DNA of 49,877 bases from Actinomycetes bacterium (GTDB lineage: Bacteria; Actinomycetota; Actinomycetes; Mycobacteriales; Mycobacteriaceae): the NCBI GenBank assembly GCA_022601275.1, contig JAHZIT010000031.1, positions 1 through 49,877 on the forward strand. Direction: 5' to 3'. Both the position numbers and the translations under genes were made by a program. Below the pieces are notes generated by a model. The model worked only from the letters and a program-made list of their open reading frames with translations, had not been told where the DNA came from and ran no database searches. Positions within the stretch are counted from its first letter, which is position 1; each line of letters opens with the position of its first letter. Below are positions 24,878 through 34,960 of the stretch, in pieces.

Positions 24878-27304
24878 ATGAACCGCAAGACTGTGATCCG
24901 CACGCTCACGGTGATCGCCGTGGTGCTGCTGCTCGGGTGGTCGTTCTTCTACTTCAGCGACGACACTCGAGGGTTCAAGCCTGTCGACACCTCGGTGGCG
25001 ATGGCCCAGATCGAGGGCGACAACGTCACGAGCGCGCAGATCGACGACCGCGAACAGCAGTTGCGGCTCGACCTGAAGAACGGCAACGGCGACACCGAGA
25101 ACAGCGACAAGATCATCACCAAGTACCCCACCGGATTCGGGGTCCAGCTGTTCGAAGCGTTGAGCGCCAAGGGCTCGAAGATCAACACCGTCGTCAACCA
25201 GAGCAGCATGATCGGCACGCTGCTGATCTACATGCTGCCGTTGCTGCTGCTCGTCGGGTTGTTCGTGATGTTCTCCCGCATGCAGTCCGGCGGGCGGATG
25301 GGATTCGGCTTCGGTAAGTCGAAGGCCAAGCAGCTCACCAAGGACATGCCCAAGACCACGTTCGCCGATGTCGCCGGTGTGGACGAGGCGGTCGAGGAGC
25401 TCTACGAAATCAAGGACTTCCTGCAAAACCCGACCCGGTATCAGGCCCTGGGCGCCAAGATCCCCAAGGGGGTGCTGCTCTTCGGTCCGCCCGGTACCGG
25501 CAAGACGCTGTTGGCCCGCGCGGTCGCCGGTGAGGCCGGTGTGCCGTTCTTCACGATCTCCGGCTCGGACTTCGTAGAGATGTTCGTGGGCGTCGGTGCC
25601 TCCCGGGTGCGCGACATGTTCGAGCAGGCCAAGCAGAACAGTCCGTGCATCATTTTCGTCGACGAGATCGACGCCGTCGGACGTCAGCGTGGTGCAGGAA
25701 TGGGCGGCGGACACGACGAGCGCGAACAGACACTGAATCAGCTACTGGTGGAGATGGACGGCTTCGGCGAGCGTCAAGGGGTCATTCTGATCGCCGCCAC
25801 CAACCGGCCCGACATCCTGGACCCGGCGCTGCTGCGGCCGGGCCGCTTCGACCGCCAGATTCCGGTTTCCAGCCCCGATCTGGCCGGCCGACGAGCCGTG
25901 CTGAAGGTGCACTCTCAGGGCAAGCCGATCGCCCCCGACGCCGACCTGGACGGGTTGGCCAAACGAACCGTCGGCATGTCCGGCGCCGACCTGGCCAACG
26001 TGATCAACGAGGCCGCACTTCTGACCGCCCGTGAGAACGGCACCGTCATCACCGGGCCCGCCTTGGAAGAGGCTGTCGACCGGGTTGTAGGCGGGCCACG
26101 CCGTAAGGGTCGCATCATCAGCGAGCACGAAAAGAAGATCACCGCCTACCACGAAGGTGGGCACACGCTGGCGGCCTGGGCGATGCCCGACATCGAGCCG
26201 ATCTACAAGGTGACGATTCTGGCCCGCGGACGCACCGGCGGACACGCAATGTCGGTACCCGAGGACGACAAGGGGCTGATGACGCGCTCGGAGATGATCG
26301 CGCGGTTGGTTTTTGCGATGGGCGGGCGTGCCGCCGAGGAACTCGTGTTCCGCGAGCCGACGACAGGGGCGTCCTCCGATATCGACCAGGCCACCAAGAT
26401 CGCCCGCGCAATGGTCACCGAGTACGGAATGAGCTCTAAGCTGGGCGCGGTGCGGTACGGCACCGAGCATGGGGATCCCTTCCTCGGCCGCACAATGGGC
26501 ACCCAAGCCGACTACAGCCATGAGGTCGCCCAGATCATCGACGACGAGGTGCGCAAGCTCATCGAGGCGGCGCACACCGAGGCCTGGGAGATCCTCACCG
26601 AGTATCGCGATGTGCTCGACGTACTGGCGGGTGAGCTCTTGGAAAAGGAGACTCTGCACCGCGTCGAATTGCAGGCCATCTTCGGTGACGTGAAGAAACG
26701 ACCCCGGCTGACCATGTTCGACGATTTCGGTGGCCGGGTGCCCTCGGACAAACCGCCGATCAAGACACCCGGCGAGCTCGCCATCGAGCGCGGCGAACCA
26801 TGGCCTCAGCCGGTGCCGGAGCCCGCTTTCAAGACCGCCATCGCCCAGGCCTCCGAGGCGGCCGCCAAAGCAGAACACAAGAACGGCGCCAACGGCGCCG
26901 GAGCGAACGGCGCGGGACTCAACGGCGGTCCGGCCAATGGTGCGACGCAGCCCGATTACGGCGCGCCCGCGGGCTGGCATGCACCCGGTTGGCCGCCGCC
27001 GCCCGGGGCGCCGCAGCAGCAACCGCCGCAGCAGCAACCGCCGCCCGGGGCGCCGCCGCATCAGCAACCGCAGGGGGGCCGGTATGCGGTCCCGCCGCCG
27101 GCGGGCTGGCAGAGTGGTCCGCCGCCGCCGGCTCCTGCGTATCCGGGTTATCCTCCCTATCAGCACTATCGGCAGCCCGGCCAACAATCTGCACAGGCCG
27201 GCGCGCCGGCGCCAGGTCCGAAGCCGGCGCCAGGTCCGAAGGAGGATCCAGGCGAGCAGGGCGGCAAGCATAGAAATCGGGCGGATCCGCCGAATCACAG
27301 TTGA
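24878..27304 (+). CDS. ftsH: ATP-dependent zinc metalloprotease FtsH
   Basis: The product is 808 residues from the ATG at 24878 ([20 protein letters not shown]); a longer frame from 24827 lacks support. Two membrane segments (about 7-27 and 112-132) flank an extracytoplasmic domain. The AAA module has Walker A GPPGTGKT near residue 203 and [10 protein letters not shown]. The protease motif is HEGGH near residue 425. A long tail rich in Gly, Asn, Pro and Gln (from about residue 665) is longer than in M. tuberculosis FtsH (about 760 residues in total). It degrades unassembled membrane proteins. ATGAACCGCA occurs twice around the start (24861 and 24878). Confidence 0.96.
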   Translation: MNRKTVIRTLTVIAVVLLLGWSFFYFSDDTRGFKPVDTSVAMAQIEGDNVTSAQIDDREQQLRLDLKNGNGDTENSDKIITKYPTGFGVQLFEALSAKGSKINTVVNQSSMIGTLLIYMLPLLLLVGLFVMFSRMQSGGRMGFGFGKSKAKQLTKDMPKTTFADVAGVDEAVEELYEIKDFLQNPTRYQALGAKIPKGVLLFGPPGTGKTLLARAVAGEAGVPFFTISGSDFVEMFVGVGASRVRDMFEQAKQNSPCIIFVDEIDAVGRQRGAGMGGGHDEREQTLNQLLVEMDGFGERQGVILIAATNRPDILDPALLRPGRFDRQIPVSSPDLAGRRAVLKVHSQGKPIAPDADLDGLAKRTVGMSGADLANVINEAALLTARENGTVITGPALEEAVDRVVGGPRRKGRIISEHEKKITAYHEGGHTLAAWAMPDIEPIYKVTILARGRTGGHAMSVPEDDKGLMTRSEMIARLVFAMGGRAAEELVFREPTTGASSDIDQATKIARAMVTEYGMSSKLGAVRYGTEHGDPFLGRTMGTQADYSHEVAQIIDDEVRKLIEAAHTEAWEILTEYRDVLDVLAGELLEKETLHRVELQAIFGDVKKRPRLTMFDDFGGRVPSDKPPIKTPGELAIERGEPWPQPVPEPAFKTAIAQASEAAAKAEHKNGANGAGANGAGLNGGPANGATQPDYGAPAGWHAPGWPPPPGAPQQQPPQQQPPPGAPPHQQPQGGRYAVPPPAGWQSGPPPPAPAYPGYPPYQHYRQPGQQSAQAGAPAPGPKPAPGPKEDPGEQGGKHRNRADPPNHS

Positions 27305-27349
27305 TCGTGTCCGATACCTGAATGGACTGATACCTGAACGGAGACTCAG

Positions 27350-27961
27350 ATGACTCAGTCGCCCAGCAAGAATTCGGCCCAGATCCCCACCTCCGATTTC
27401 GATCAAGCCCGCGCGGAGCTGGCAGTCCGGGAGCTGTTGATCGCGATCGGTGAGAACCCCGACCGACAAGGTCTGATCGACACTCCGGGGCGGGTGGCCC
27501 GGGCCTACAAGGAGATGTTCGCCGGCCTATACACCGATCCCGACGAGGTCCTGGGCACCACCTTCGACGAACAGCACGATGAAATGGTTCTGGTCAAGGA
27601 CATTCCGATGTACTCGACGTGTGAGCACCATCTAGTCGCATTTCATGGAGTGGCGCATGTCGGGTACATCCCGGGGAATGACGGTCGGGTCACCGGTCTG
27701 TCCAAACTTGCGCGCGTCGTAGACCTCTACGCCAAGCGGCCCCAGGTGCAGGAGCGGCTGACCGCCCAGGTCGCCGATGCGCTGATGCGCAAGCTCGAAC
27801 CCCGTGGTGCCATTGTGGTCATGGAGGCTGAACACCTCTGCATGGCTATGCGTGGAATACGGAAGCCCGGCGCCGTCACGACGACATCGGCGGTGCGGGG
27901 ACAGTTGAAGACCGACAAGGCATCTCGCGCCGAGGCTCTGGAACTGATCCTGCGAAGGTGA
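27350..27961 (+). CDS. folE: GTP cyclohydrolase I
   Basis: The product is 203 residues. Zinc and substrate residues are in [18 protein letters not shown] and [17 protein letters not shown], and the [20 protein letters not shown] block is highly typical. It converts GTP to dihydroneopterin triphosphate, the first step of folate synthesis. It starts a GTGA/ATGA-coupled run with folP, folB and folK, 45 bases after ftsH, in the same order as M. tuberculosis Rv3609c-Rv3606c. Confidence 0.97.
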   Translation: MTQSPSKNSAQIPTSDFDQARAELAVRELLIAIGENPDRQGLIDTPGRVARAYKEMFAGLYTDPDEVLGTTFDEQHDEMVLVKDIPMYSTCEHHLVAFHGVAHVGYIPGNDGRVTGLSKLARVVDLYAKRPQVQERLTAQVADALMRKLEPRGAIVVMEAEHLCMAMRGIRKPGAVTTTSAVRGQLKTDKASRAEALELILRR

Positions 27962-28800
27962 GCGTGAAAGTTTTCGGGGTCGTCAACGTCACCGACGACT
28001 CCTTCTCCGATGGGGGCCTGTACCTCGACTGCGATCGCGCTGTCGAGCGCGGTGTCGAGCTGGTCGCCCAGGGTGCCTCGATCGTCGATATCGGCGGTGA
28101 GTCGACCCGCCCGGGCGCAGCCGGAGTGGACCCTCGGATTGAGATGGCCCGAGTGCTTCCTGTCGTCAAACAGCTTGCTCAGCAGGGGATTACCATCAGC
28201 ATCGATACCATGCACGCCGCGGTCGCGGATGCGGCGCTGGAGAACGGTGCGGCGATTGTCAACGACGTGTCCGGCGGCAACGCAGACCCGAATATGGCCA
28301 GGGTTGTCGCCGACGCCGGAGTGCCCTGGGTGCTCATGCACTGGCGGTCGGCCGGCAGCGACCGGCCGCACGACGTGCCCGTCTACGGCGACGTGGTCGT
28401 CGAGGTGCGGGACGAACTCATGGCCGCAGTGGACGCCGCAGTACGTGCCGGGGTAGATCCGGCCAAGCTGATCATCGATCCGGGCCTCGGTTTCGCCAAG
28501 GCGGCACAACATAATTGGGCGTTGCTCAACGCGCTACCCGAGTTCGTCCAGGCGGGTATTCCGGTCCTGGTAGGTGCGTCACGCAAGCGATTCCTCGGTG
28601 CGTTGCTGGCCGGGGCCGACGGGGAGCCCAGGCCGCCGAGTGGCCGGGAGATTGCCACTGCTGTTGTCTCGGCGTTGGCCGGGTGGCATCAGGCCTGGGG
28701 TGTCCGGGTCCATGACGTGCGCGCATCCGTCGATGCGCTCGCCGTCGTCGCGGCCTGGCAGGGCGGAAATGCCGGACGATGCGAGGAAAGTGAACTGTGA
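27958..28800 (+). CDS. folP: Dihydropteroate synthase
   Basis: The product is 280 residues from a GTG that overlaps the folE stop by four bases. The conserved loops are [35 protein letters not shown] and [10 protein letters not shown], a TIM barrel that joins p-aminobenzoate to dihydropterin pyrophosphate. The loops that form the sulfonamide-binding pocket are all present. It ends in a GTGA overlap with folB. Confidence 0.97.
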   Translation: MSVKVFGVVNVTDDSFSDGGLYLDCDRAVERGVELVAQGASIVDIGGESTRPGAAGVDPRIEMARVLPVVKQLAQQGITISIDTMHAAVADAALENGAAIVNDVSGGNADPNMARVVADAGVPWVLMHWRSAGSDRPHDVPVYGDVVVEVRDELMAAVDAAVRAGVDPAKLIIDPGLGFAKAAQHNWALLNALPEFVQAGIPVLVGASRKRFLGALLAGADGEPRPPSGREIATAVVSALAGWHQAWGVRVHDVRASVDALAVVAAWQGGNAGRCEESEL

Positions 28801-29192
28801 CTGATCGAATCGAGTTGCGGGGACTGAAAGTTCGGGGCAATCACGGTGTATTCGACCATGAACTCCGAGACGGGCAAGACTTCGTCGTGGACATCACCGT
28901 ATGGCTCGACCTATCGGCGGCGGCCACCAGCGATGACCTCACCGACACGTTGGACTACGGGGTTTTGGCGCAGCGCGCCGCCGATATCGTCACCGGGCCG
29001 CCGCGGCAGCTGATCGAGACGGTCGCGGCCGAGATAGCCGAGGACGTGATGCGGGACGGGCGGGTACATGCGGTGGAAGCTGTGGTGCACAAGCCCGGCG
29101 CTCCGATTCCGCTGGAGTTCGTCGACGTGGCCGTGGTGGCTCGACGTTCGCGCCCTGCTGGCCCGGACACCGGGCAGGTGAAGCTCCGATGA
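28797..29192 (+). CDS. folB: Dihydroneopterin aldolase
   Basis: The product is 131 residues, starting [21 protein letters not shown] with the family's GxHG-type motif. [16 protein letters not shown] and [19 protein letters not shown] complete the T-fold domain. It releases glycolaldehyde from dihydroneopterin to give 6-hydroxymethyl-dihydropterin. Both ends overlap its neighbours by four bases, showing tight coupling in the folate run. Confidence 0.95.
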   Translation: MTDRIELRGLKVRGNHGVFDHELRDGQDFVVDITVWLDLSAAATSDDLTDTLDYGVLAQRAADIVTGPPRQLIETVAAEIAEDVMRDGRVHAVEAVVHKPGAPIPLEFVDVAVVARRSRPAGPDTGQVKLR

Positions 29193-29719
29193 CATCAGTT
29201 GTGTTGTCCATCGGTTCCAACGTCGGCGACCGGATGGGGTGGCTGCAGTCGGTGGTCGACGGACTCGGAGCCGTGGACGCAGTATCACCTGTCTACGAGA
29301 CGGACGCATGGGGCGGCGTCGAACAAGCACCTTTCCTCAACGCCGTTGTGGTCGCCGATGATCCGGCACTCGACGCGCACGGCTGGCTGCGCCGCGCGCA
29401 CATGCTGGAGCGTGCGGCGCAGCGCACACGTGTCCAGCGTTGGGGACCAAGAACACTGGACGTCGATATCGTGACCTGCCGAGACCCCGGCGGTGAGGTG
29501 GCGGTGCACGACGAAGTCCTGACCCTGCCCCACCCGTACGCGCATGTGCGAGCGTTCGTTCTGGTGCCGTGGCTGGCGGTCGATCCCGCCGCCACCCTCA
29601 CGGTCGCAGGCCGGGCGAGCCCGGTAAAGGAACTCCTCGACGCCGTGGATCCGGCGGAACGTGCCCAGGTGCGGATAACCGAGCAGGTGCTGCGGATCGG
29701 GAACGGGCTGAGCGGCTAG
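29189..29719 (+). CDS. folK: 6-hydroxymethyl-7,8-dihydropterin pyrophosphokinase
   Basis: The product is 176 residues. It begins [16 protein letters not shown] and has the signature [16 protein letters not shown], whose Asp pair binds magnesium for pyrophosphoryl transfer from ATP. The [18 protein letters not shown] motif is also conserved. The product feeds dihydropteroate synthase just upstream in the operon. The stop shares its last base with the start of the following gene. Confidence 0.96.
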   Translation: MTSVVLSIGSNVGDRMGWLQSVVDGLGAVDAVSPVYETDAWGGVEQAPFLNAVVVADDPALDAHGWLRRAHMLERAAQRTRVQRWGPRTLDVDIVTCRDPGGEVAVHDEVLTLPHPYAHVRAFVLVPWLAVDPAATLTVAGRASPVKELLDAVDPAERAQVRITEQVLRIGNGLSG

Positions 29720-30195
29720 TGGGACCGACCCGAGTGCGCGATCTGGTTGCCGCCATCGTGGTGGCAGCGGTGGCAGGCTATTTATTGGTGCGGGTCCTGT
29801 ATAGATGGTTCCCACCGATCACCGGGTGGACCGGAGTGTCGCTGCTTGGGGTTGCCGTGGCCGTCGCGGGCTGGGGTTTCTACGTACGCGCCCGTATCGG
29901 TGCCGGCGAGGTCGGCGTCGGACCGGGTCGGCTGCATCCGCTCGCAGTTGCGAGGTCGGTGCTGATCGCCAAGGCGTCGGCGTGGATGGGCAGTGTCGTA
30001 CTGGGCTGGTGGCTTGCCGTAGTGGCCTATCTGGCGCCGCGACGGACCACATTGCAGGTCGCGGCCGAGGACACCACGGGTGCGATCGTCGCCGCATTCA
30101 GCGCGCTCTCATTGGTCGCCGCGGCGCTGTGGCTGCAGCATTGCTGCAGGTCACCCGATGAGCCCCCGGAGAACGCCGATACCGCGTCCGGCTGA
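29719..30195 (+). CDS. DUF3180 membrane protein (Rv3605c-like)
   Basis: The product is 158 residues from a GTG overlapping the folK stop by one base (start GPTRVRDLVAAIVVAAVAG). Four hydrophobic segments are visible, and the basic loop VARSVLIAKASAWMGS is characteristic of the family. It always follows folK in mycobacteria in my recollection, but its role is unknown. A longer frame starting inside folK is a shadow. Confidence 0.85.
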   Translation: MGPTRVRDLVAAIVVAAVAGYLLVRVLYRWFPPITGWTGVSLLGVAVAVAGWGFYVRARIGAGEVGVGPGRLHPLAVARSVLIAKASAWMGSVVLGWWLAVVAYLAPRRTTLQVAAEDTTGAIVAAFSALSLVAAALWLQHCCRSPDEPPENADTASG

Positions 30196-30272
30196 AGGAT
30201 TCTTCCAGCCCGCTCACCGAATCGCCGTAGCGGTCCACACGCCTGATTACCGGTGAACGGTACAGTCGGCCC

Positions 30273-31688
30273 ATGACCGATCCGACCCGCGGCGCCCGGC
30301 CTCGGCGCGGGCCTCGACGGCCAGGTTGGATCCTGATGACCGCGTTGCTGGTCCTTGCCATCGGGGCGAGTTCGGCACTGGTATTCACCAATCGAGTCGA
30401 ATTGCTGAAGCTGGCCGTCCTGTTGGCTTTGTGGGCTGCCGTGGTGGCTGCGTTCGTGTCCGTCATCTACCGTCGGCAGAGCGACAGTGACCAGGCGAAG
30501 GCCCGGGATCTGAAGCTGGTTTACGACCTGCAGCTCGATCGCGAGATTTCTGCACGGCGAGAATACGAGCTCGCTGTTGAAACGCAGCTGCGCCGTGAGC
30601 TCGCAGCGGAATTGCGGGCTCAGTCATCCGGCGAGGTATCGGCACTGCGCGCTGAATTAGCCGCGCTGCGCGCAAACCTGGAGTACCTGTTCGACACCGA
30701 CTTGTCGCACCGTCCCGCGATCGAAACGGATCGGACCACGGCACGGGTGCTCGGCGAATGGACTCCCGGTGCCGACGCCCCAGCGGGGCGAGTCAGCGTC
30801 AGCAGGATAGATGCCGAGAATGCTGGAAAAGCCCTCGACGGTGGATCCCACACCACAGACACCGAAGAAAGCCCGATCATCGACGTCCCCGCCGAACCCC
30901 ACCCGCCGGAGGTCGAGCCGGTGGCGTCGGTGGACGAGGCGGGCGGCGCCCACCGCAGACTCTCCGAGCAAGCCCGGGGGCACGCGCATCGAGCCGACGA
31001 GAGCGCGGGGCGTCGTCGGGAGCCACCCCCGCCACCCCCGCCACCCCCGCCTGCGCCCCCTGCGCCACCGCCGCCAGCGCCTAAGCCAGAGAGCGCTCCT
31101 CCGGACGCCCATCCCGAGCCGCTCTACCCATGGCTGCCCCCGCAGCGTCCCGGGGCGCAACCGATTGACCCCGGCCCGGCCGCTCCTGCAGCCGCCCACT
31201 GGCAGCCGGCTCCCGCAGAGGGGCAGTGGATACCGTCCGGCGCGCCGGGCAGTCACTGGGCGCCGACGTCTGAGGACGACGGCGTCCGGGACGACGGCAT
31301 CCGGGATGACGGCATCCGGGACGAAGGCGTCCGGGATGACGGCATCCGGGACGAAGGCGTCCGGGATGACGGCGTCCAGGATGAGTACGTGGGCAGGAGA
31401 CGGGCCCCAGACGCGCTGCCGCCGGAGCCCTCCGGCGCTCCGCCGGCCGCCGGGCCAGCGCACGGCCGGCACTATGGCGCCCCCGGGGAAGGCCGGCAAG
31501 CAGCTCCCAGGCACCGAGACGCGGGGGATTTGCCCGCATCGGCCGCTGCGCCGTCGGCCGCCGAGCAGGACGGGCCCGAGCACGCCGAGGGCGGCGCCCA
31601 CACCGGTGGTCCTTCGGTCGCCGAGTTGATGGCACGGCTGCAGGCGACGCAATCGGGCGGCGGGCGACGCAGGCGTCGCGAGGATTGA
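30273..31688 (+). CDS. Membrane-anchored Pro/Ala-rich protein (Rv3604c-like, DUF6779 type)
   Basis: The product is 471 residues. A basic N-terminus (ARPRRGPRRPGW) is followed by two adjacent membrane helices at about 23-67. A charged helix of likely coiled-coil character (AKARDLKLVYDLQLDREISA to about residue 150) comes next. The rest is disordered: a poly-Pro stretch near 250-270, a DDGIR-type pentapeptide repeat at about 335-369 and a basic C-terminus (GGGRRRRRED). Function is unknown. It sits between the folate and pantothenate genes as in M. tuberculosis. Confidence 0.8.
   Translation: MTDPTRGARPRRGPRRPGWILMTALLVLAIGASSALVFTNRVELLKLAVLLALWAAVVAAFVSVIYRRQSDSDQAKARDLKLVYDLQLDREISARREYELAVETQLRRELAAELRAQSSGEVSALRAELAALRANLEYLFDTDLSHRPAIETDRTTARVLGEWTPGADAPAGRVSVSRIDAENAGKALDGGSHTTDTEESPIIDVPAEPHPPEVEPVASVDEAGGAHRRLSEQARGHAHRADESAGRRREPPPPPPPPPPAPPAPPPPAPKPESAPPDAHPEPLYPWLPPQRPGAQPIDPGPAAPAAAHWQPAPAEGQWIPSGAPGSHWAPTSEDDGVRDDGIRDDGIRDEGVRDDGIRDEGVRDDGVQDEYVGRRRAPDALPPEPSGAPPAAGPAHGRHYGAPGEGRQAAPRHRDAGDLPASAAAPSAAEQDGPEHAEGGAHTGGPSVAELMARLQATQSGGGRRRRRED
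31275..31379. repeat. Seven tandem 15-bp repeats coding for (D/E)(D/E)G(V/I)RD-type pentapeptides
   Basis: Seven units of GACGACGGCATCCGG type lie head to tail and encode DDGVR, DDGIR, DDGIR, DEGVR, DDGIR, DEGVR and DDGVQ. Alternating unit types suggest slippage and later pair duplication. The frame is kept, so copy number may be polymorphic between strains. Confidence 0.95.
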
Positions 31689-31766
31689 GCTAATCTCGTA
31701 GTGACCGTCCGGTACCCGCGCTGCGGGACTGGAACGAACCCATCAGAATCTTCGAGGTTGTCTGCG

Positions 31767-32714
31767 ATGCTGCAGTCCCCCGCCGGCGAGAGTGTCCCAC
31801 CCGACGGACTCCGCCCTGCCCGGCTCACGATTGGCGTCATTTCCGCTGGTCGGGTGGGTTCAGCCTTGGGCTTCGCGCTGGAACGGGCCGAGCATGTCGT
31901 AGTCGGCTGCAGTGGGCTGTCCAAGGCTTCGCGGCGTCGCGCTGAACGGTGGCTTCCCGATACCCCTGTGCTACCGGTCGACGAAGTGGCTGGGCGCGCC
32001 GAACTCCTGTTGCTCGCCGTGCCCGATGCTGAGCTTCCCTCGCTGGTGACGGGCCTGGCGGCTACGGAAGCGGTGCGGGCAAACACGATCGTCGTGCATA
32101 CATCGGGAGCGAATGGGATCGGCGTGCTGGCGCCGCTGGCCGAACAGGGATGCATTGTGCTGGCGATTCACCCGGCGATGACTTTCGCCGGTTCGGAGGA
32201 GGACATCGATCGGCTGCGCGGCACCTGCTTCGGCATCACCGCCGCCGACGAGATCGGTTATGCCATCGCAGCGTCGCTGGTGCTGGAAATCGGCGGCGAA
32301 CCGTTCCGGGTCCGTGAGGACGCTCGGGCTCTGTACCACGCTGCATTGGCGCACTCCAGCAACCATGTCGCCACCGTCCTGCTCGACGCGGTGGACGCAT
32401 TGCGCACTGCGTTGCAGGGCCAGGAGTTGCTTGGGCAGGAGCCCGTCGGTGACCGTCCCGGGGGGATCGCCGAGAGGATCATCGGTCCGCTGGCGCACGC
32501 GTCGCTGGAGAATGCTTTGCAGCGCGGTCAGGCTGCCCTCACGGGTCCGGTCGCGCGTGGCGATGCCGTCGCGGTCGGCCGCCACCTCAGGGCGCTCAAT
32601 GAAGTCAATCCGGACCTCGAGCACGCGTATCGCGCCGTTTCATGGCGCACCGCCCAGCGCGCGCACGCTCCCGATGCCGTGTTCGAGGCGTTGGCGGAGG
32701 CGGGGCAGGCATGA
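31767..32714 (+). CDS. Rossmann-fold DUF2520 protein (Rv3603c-like)
   Basis: The product is 315 residues from the ATG at 31767; an in-frame GTG at 31701 would add 22 unlikely residues. The nucleotide-binding start is [19 protein letters not shown], followed by [14 protein letters not shown] and [14 protein letters not shown]. The C-terminal DUF2520 domain has [18 protein letters not shown]. The fold is like ketopantoate reductase and pyrroline-5-carboxylate reductase. Because it lies directly before panC and panD, a role in pantothenate synthesis is plausible but unproven. Confidence 0.83.
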   Translation: MLQSPAGESVPPDGLRPARLTIGVISAGRVGSALGFALERAEHVVVGCSGLSKASRRRAERWLPDTPVLPVDEVAGRAELLLLAVPDAELPSLVTGLAATEAVRANTIVVHTSGANGIGVLAPLAEQGCIVLAIHPAMTFAGSEEDIDRLRGTCFGITAADEIGYAIAASLVLEIGGEPFRVREDARALYHAALAHSSNHVATVLLDAVDALRTALQGQELLGQEPVGDRPGGIAERIIGPLAHASLENALQRGQAALTGPVARGDAVAVGRHLRALNEVNPDLEHAYRAVSWRTAQRAHAPDAVFEALAEAGQA

Positions 32715-32730
32715 ACACCGGGAACCGGGC

Positions 32731-33675
32731 ATGAACACTGCGAGCATCCCGAAGTTCGTCGCGGGCGAGCTCAATGTGTATACGGGCCCGCGCGAAGTCT
32801 CAGCAGTGAGCAAGGCATTGCGCGCCACCGGGCGCAGGATCATGCTGGTGCCGACCATGGGCGCCCTGCACGACGGGCACCTGTCGCTGATCCGGGCCGC
32901 CAAGCGGGTGCCGGGCGCCGTCGTTGTGGTGTCAATCTTCGTCAACCCCTTGCAGTTCGGAGCGGGCGAGGATCTCGACGCTTACCCGCGCACACTCGAC
33001 GGCGATCTCGCCGCTCTGCGTGCCGAGGGCGTCGAGATCGCCTTCACCCCTGCGGCCGACGACATGTACCCGGAGGGTGCTCGCACCACGGTGGTGCCCG
33101 GGCCGCTCGGTGCTGAGCTCGAGGGTGCTTCGCGGCCTACGCATTTCGCCGGTGTCCTCACCGTGGTACTGAAGCTGTTCAACTCGGTGCATCCGGACCG
33201 GGCATTCTTCGGAGAGAAGGACTATCAGCAGTTGATCCTGATCCGCCAGATGGTCACGGACCTGAACCTGAGTGTTCAGGTGGTGGGGGTGCCTATCGTG
33301 CGGGAGCCCGACGGACTGGCCAAGTCGTCACGGAACCGCTATCTCGACCCCGTTCAGCGCGAGCGGGCGAGCGTTTTGTCCGCGGCTTTGCTCGCGGGAG
33401 CCCATGGAGCGGCGAAGGGCACGGCGTTCTCGGTGGAAGCCGCCATCGCGGTGCTCGACGCGGCACCCGCCCTGGAGGTTGAGTATCTGGAGGTGCGCGA
33501 CCCGATGCTGAGGCCGGCTACCGGCAAGGGGGCCGGACGGCTGCTGGTCGCGGCCAGGCTGGGGCGTACCCGCCTGATCGACAACATCGCGGTCGACATC
33601 GGAACTGATAGCGGTATCAACGGTCATCCACGGGTCCCATCCGGCGAGAGCCATGAATCACCTTGGAGTAAATGA
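32731..33675 (+). CDS. panC: Pantothenate synthetase
   Basis: The product is 314 residues. The ATP-binding motif [17 protein letters not shown], the FGEKDYQQL block and the KSSRNRYL motif identify it. It condenses pantoate and beta-alanine, the latter made by PanD encoded next. The start is at the second of two nearly identical ATGAACAC sequences; the first (32711) stops after seven codons. It overlaps panD by four bases. Confidence 0.97.
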   Translation: MNTASIPKFVAGELNVYTGPREVSAVSKALRATGRRIMLVPTMGALHDGHLSLIRAAKRVPGAVVVVSIFVNPLQFGAGEDLDAYPRTLDGDLAALRAEGVEIAFTPAADDMYPEGARTTVVPGPLGAELEGASRPTHFAGVLTVVLKLFNSVHPDRAFFGEKDYQQLILIRQMVTDLNLSVQVVGVPIVREPDGLAKSSRNRYLDPVQRERASVLSAALLAGAHGAAKGTAFSVEAAIAVLDAAPALEVEYLEVRDPMLRPATGKGAGRLLVAARLGRTRLIDNIAVDIGTDSGINGHPRVPSGESHESPWSK

Positions 33676-34082
33676 TGTTACGAACGATGCTCAAGTCAAA
33701 GATCCACCGCGCCACGGTGACGCAGGCCAACCTGCACTACGTCGGATCGGTGACTGTGGACGCGGATTTGATGGAGGCGGCCGATCTTCTCGAAGGCGAG
33801 CAGGTGACCATCGTCGACATCGACAACGGCGCGCGTCTGGTGACCTACGCCATCACGGGTCAGCGTGGCAGTGGTGTGATCGGTATCAACGGTGCTGCAG
33901 CACATTTGATACATCCGGGCGACATGGTGATCCTGATCGCGTACGGGACGATGGAGGACGCGGAGGCCAGAAGCTATCGGCCGCGGGTGGTCTTCGTCGA
34001 CGCCGACAACAGGCAGGTCGACCTGGGTGCGGATCCGGCGCATGTGCCTTCGGACGTGTCTTGGCTGATATCGCCGAGGTGA
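33672..34082 (+). CDS. panD: Aspartate 1-decarboxylase proenzyme
   Basis: The product is 136 residues, or 135 from the second ATG at 33675. The self-cleavage site Gly-Ser lies in [10 protein letters not shown]; cleavage there creates the pyruvoyl cofactor. It makes beta-alanine for Pan[19 protein letters not shown] and [19 protein letters not shown] are highly conserved. The C-terminal tail ([17 protein letters not shown]) resembles the mycobacterial tail whose changes affect pyrazinoic acid binding in M. tuberculosis. Confidence 0.97.
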   Translation: MMLRTMLKSKIHRATVTQANLHYVGSVTVDADLMEAADLLEGEQVTIVDIDNGARLVTYAITGQRGSGVIGINGAAAHLIHPGDMVILIAYGTMEDAEARSYRPRVVFVDADNRQVDLGADPAHVPSDVSWLISPR

Positions 34083-34086
34083 TGGC

Positions 34087-34902
34087 GTGCTACTCGCGAT
34101 AGATGTCCGCAACACTCACACGGTCGTCGGCTTGACTTCAGGTGCCGGCGATCACGGCAAGGTCGTTCAGCACTGGCGGATTCGTACCGAGTCCGATGTG
34201 ACCGCAGACGAACTGGCGCTCACAATCGACGGGCTGATCGGCGATGATGCCGAGCGACTCTCCGGTGCGGTCGGTTTGTCGACCGTGCCGTCGGTGTTGC
34301 GTGAGGTTCGTCTGATGCTCGACCAGTACTGGCCGTCGGTTCCCCATGTGCTGATCGAGCCCGGAGTGCGCACGGGAATACCGCTTCTCGTCGACAACCC
34401 GAAAGAGGTCGGTGCCGACCGGATCGTCAATTGTCTTGCGGCATACCACAAATACCAATCACCGGCGATCGTGGTGGACTTCGGATCAGCGATCTGCGTG
34501 GACGTCGTATCGGCCAAGGGCGAGTTTCTGGGCGGCGCCATCGCTCCTGGGATCCAGGTGTCATCGGACGCGGCGGCGGCCCACTCGGCGGCGCTGCGAC
34601 GTGTCGAGTTGACCAGGCCACGATCGGTAGTAGGCAAGAACACCGTTGAGTGCATGCAGGCGGGCGCGGTTTTCGGGTTCGCGGGCCTGGTAGACGGCTT
34701 GGTGAAGCGGGTGCGCGAGGACGTCGACGGTTTCGGCGGCGACGACGTGACGGTGGTCGCGACGGGGCACAGTGCGCCGCTGGTTCTGCCCGATGTGGAG
34801 AGCATCGAGCACTACGACCGGCATCTGACCCTGGACGGTCTGCGCCTGGTGTTCGAACGCAATCGTGACCTGCAGCGAGGCAAGTTGCGGCAGGCCCGCT
34901 GA
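34087..34902 (+). CDS. coaX: Type III pantothenate kinase
   Basis: The product is 271 residues from a GTG at 34087. The phosphate-binding loop is [11 protein letters not shown] (most bacteria have DVGNT; mycobacteria carry Arg). [28 protein letters not shown] and [13 protein letters not shown] are conserved ASKHA-fold motifs. It phosphorylates pantothenate as the first step to coenzyme A, completing a panC-panD-coaX run with short gaps. Confidence 0.95.
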   Translation: MLLAIDVRNTHTVVGLTSGAGDHGKVVQHWRIRTESDVTADELALTIDGLIGDDAERLSGAVGLSTVPSVLREVRLMLDQYWPSVPHVLIEPGVRTGIPLLVDNPKEVGADRIVNCLAAYHKYQSPAIVVDFGSAICVDVVSAKGEFLGGAIAPGIQVSSDAAAAHSAALRRVELTRPRSVVGKNTVECMQAGAVFGFAGLVDGLVKRVREDVDGFGGDDVTVVATGHSAPLVLPDVESIEHYDRHLTLDGLRLVFERNRDLQRGKLRQAR

Positions 34903-34930
34903 GCAGGGCGATCGGCGCAGGGCGATCGGC
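34903..34930. repeat. Duplicated 14-bp unit between coaX and lysS
   Basis: GCAGGGCGATCGGC occurs at 34903-34916 and again at 34917-34930, just after the coaX stop and 30 bases before the lysS start. It may be simple slippage; spacing to the lysS start could depend on copy number. Confidence 0.85.
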
Positions 34931-34960
34931 GCAGCCACCTGTTCACTAAGCTGGCACGCC

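Noticed and set aside
25742..27469. 575-codon minus-strand frame opposite ftsH
   Set aside because: FtsH is unmistakable on the plus strand; the antisense product has no family features.
32711..32734. Seven-codon ORF before panC as a regulatory leader peptide
   Set aside because: More simply explained as a duplication of the panC start; no attenuator-like structure was seen.
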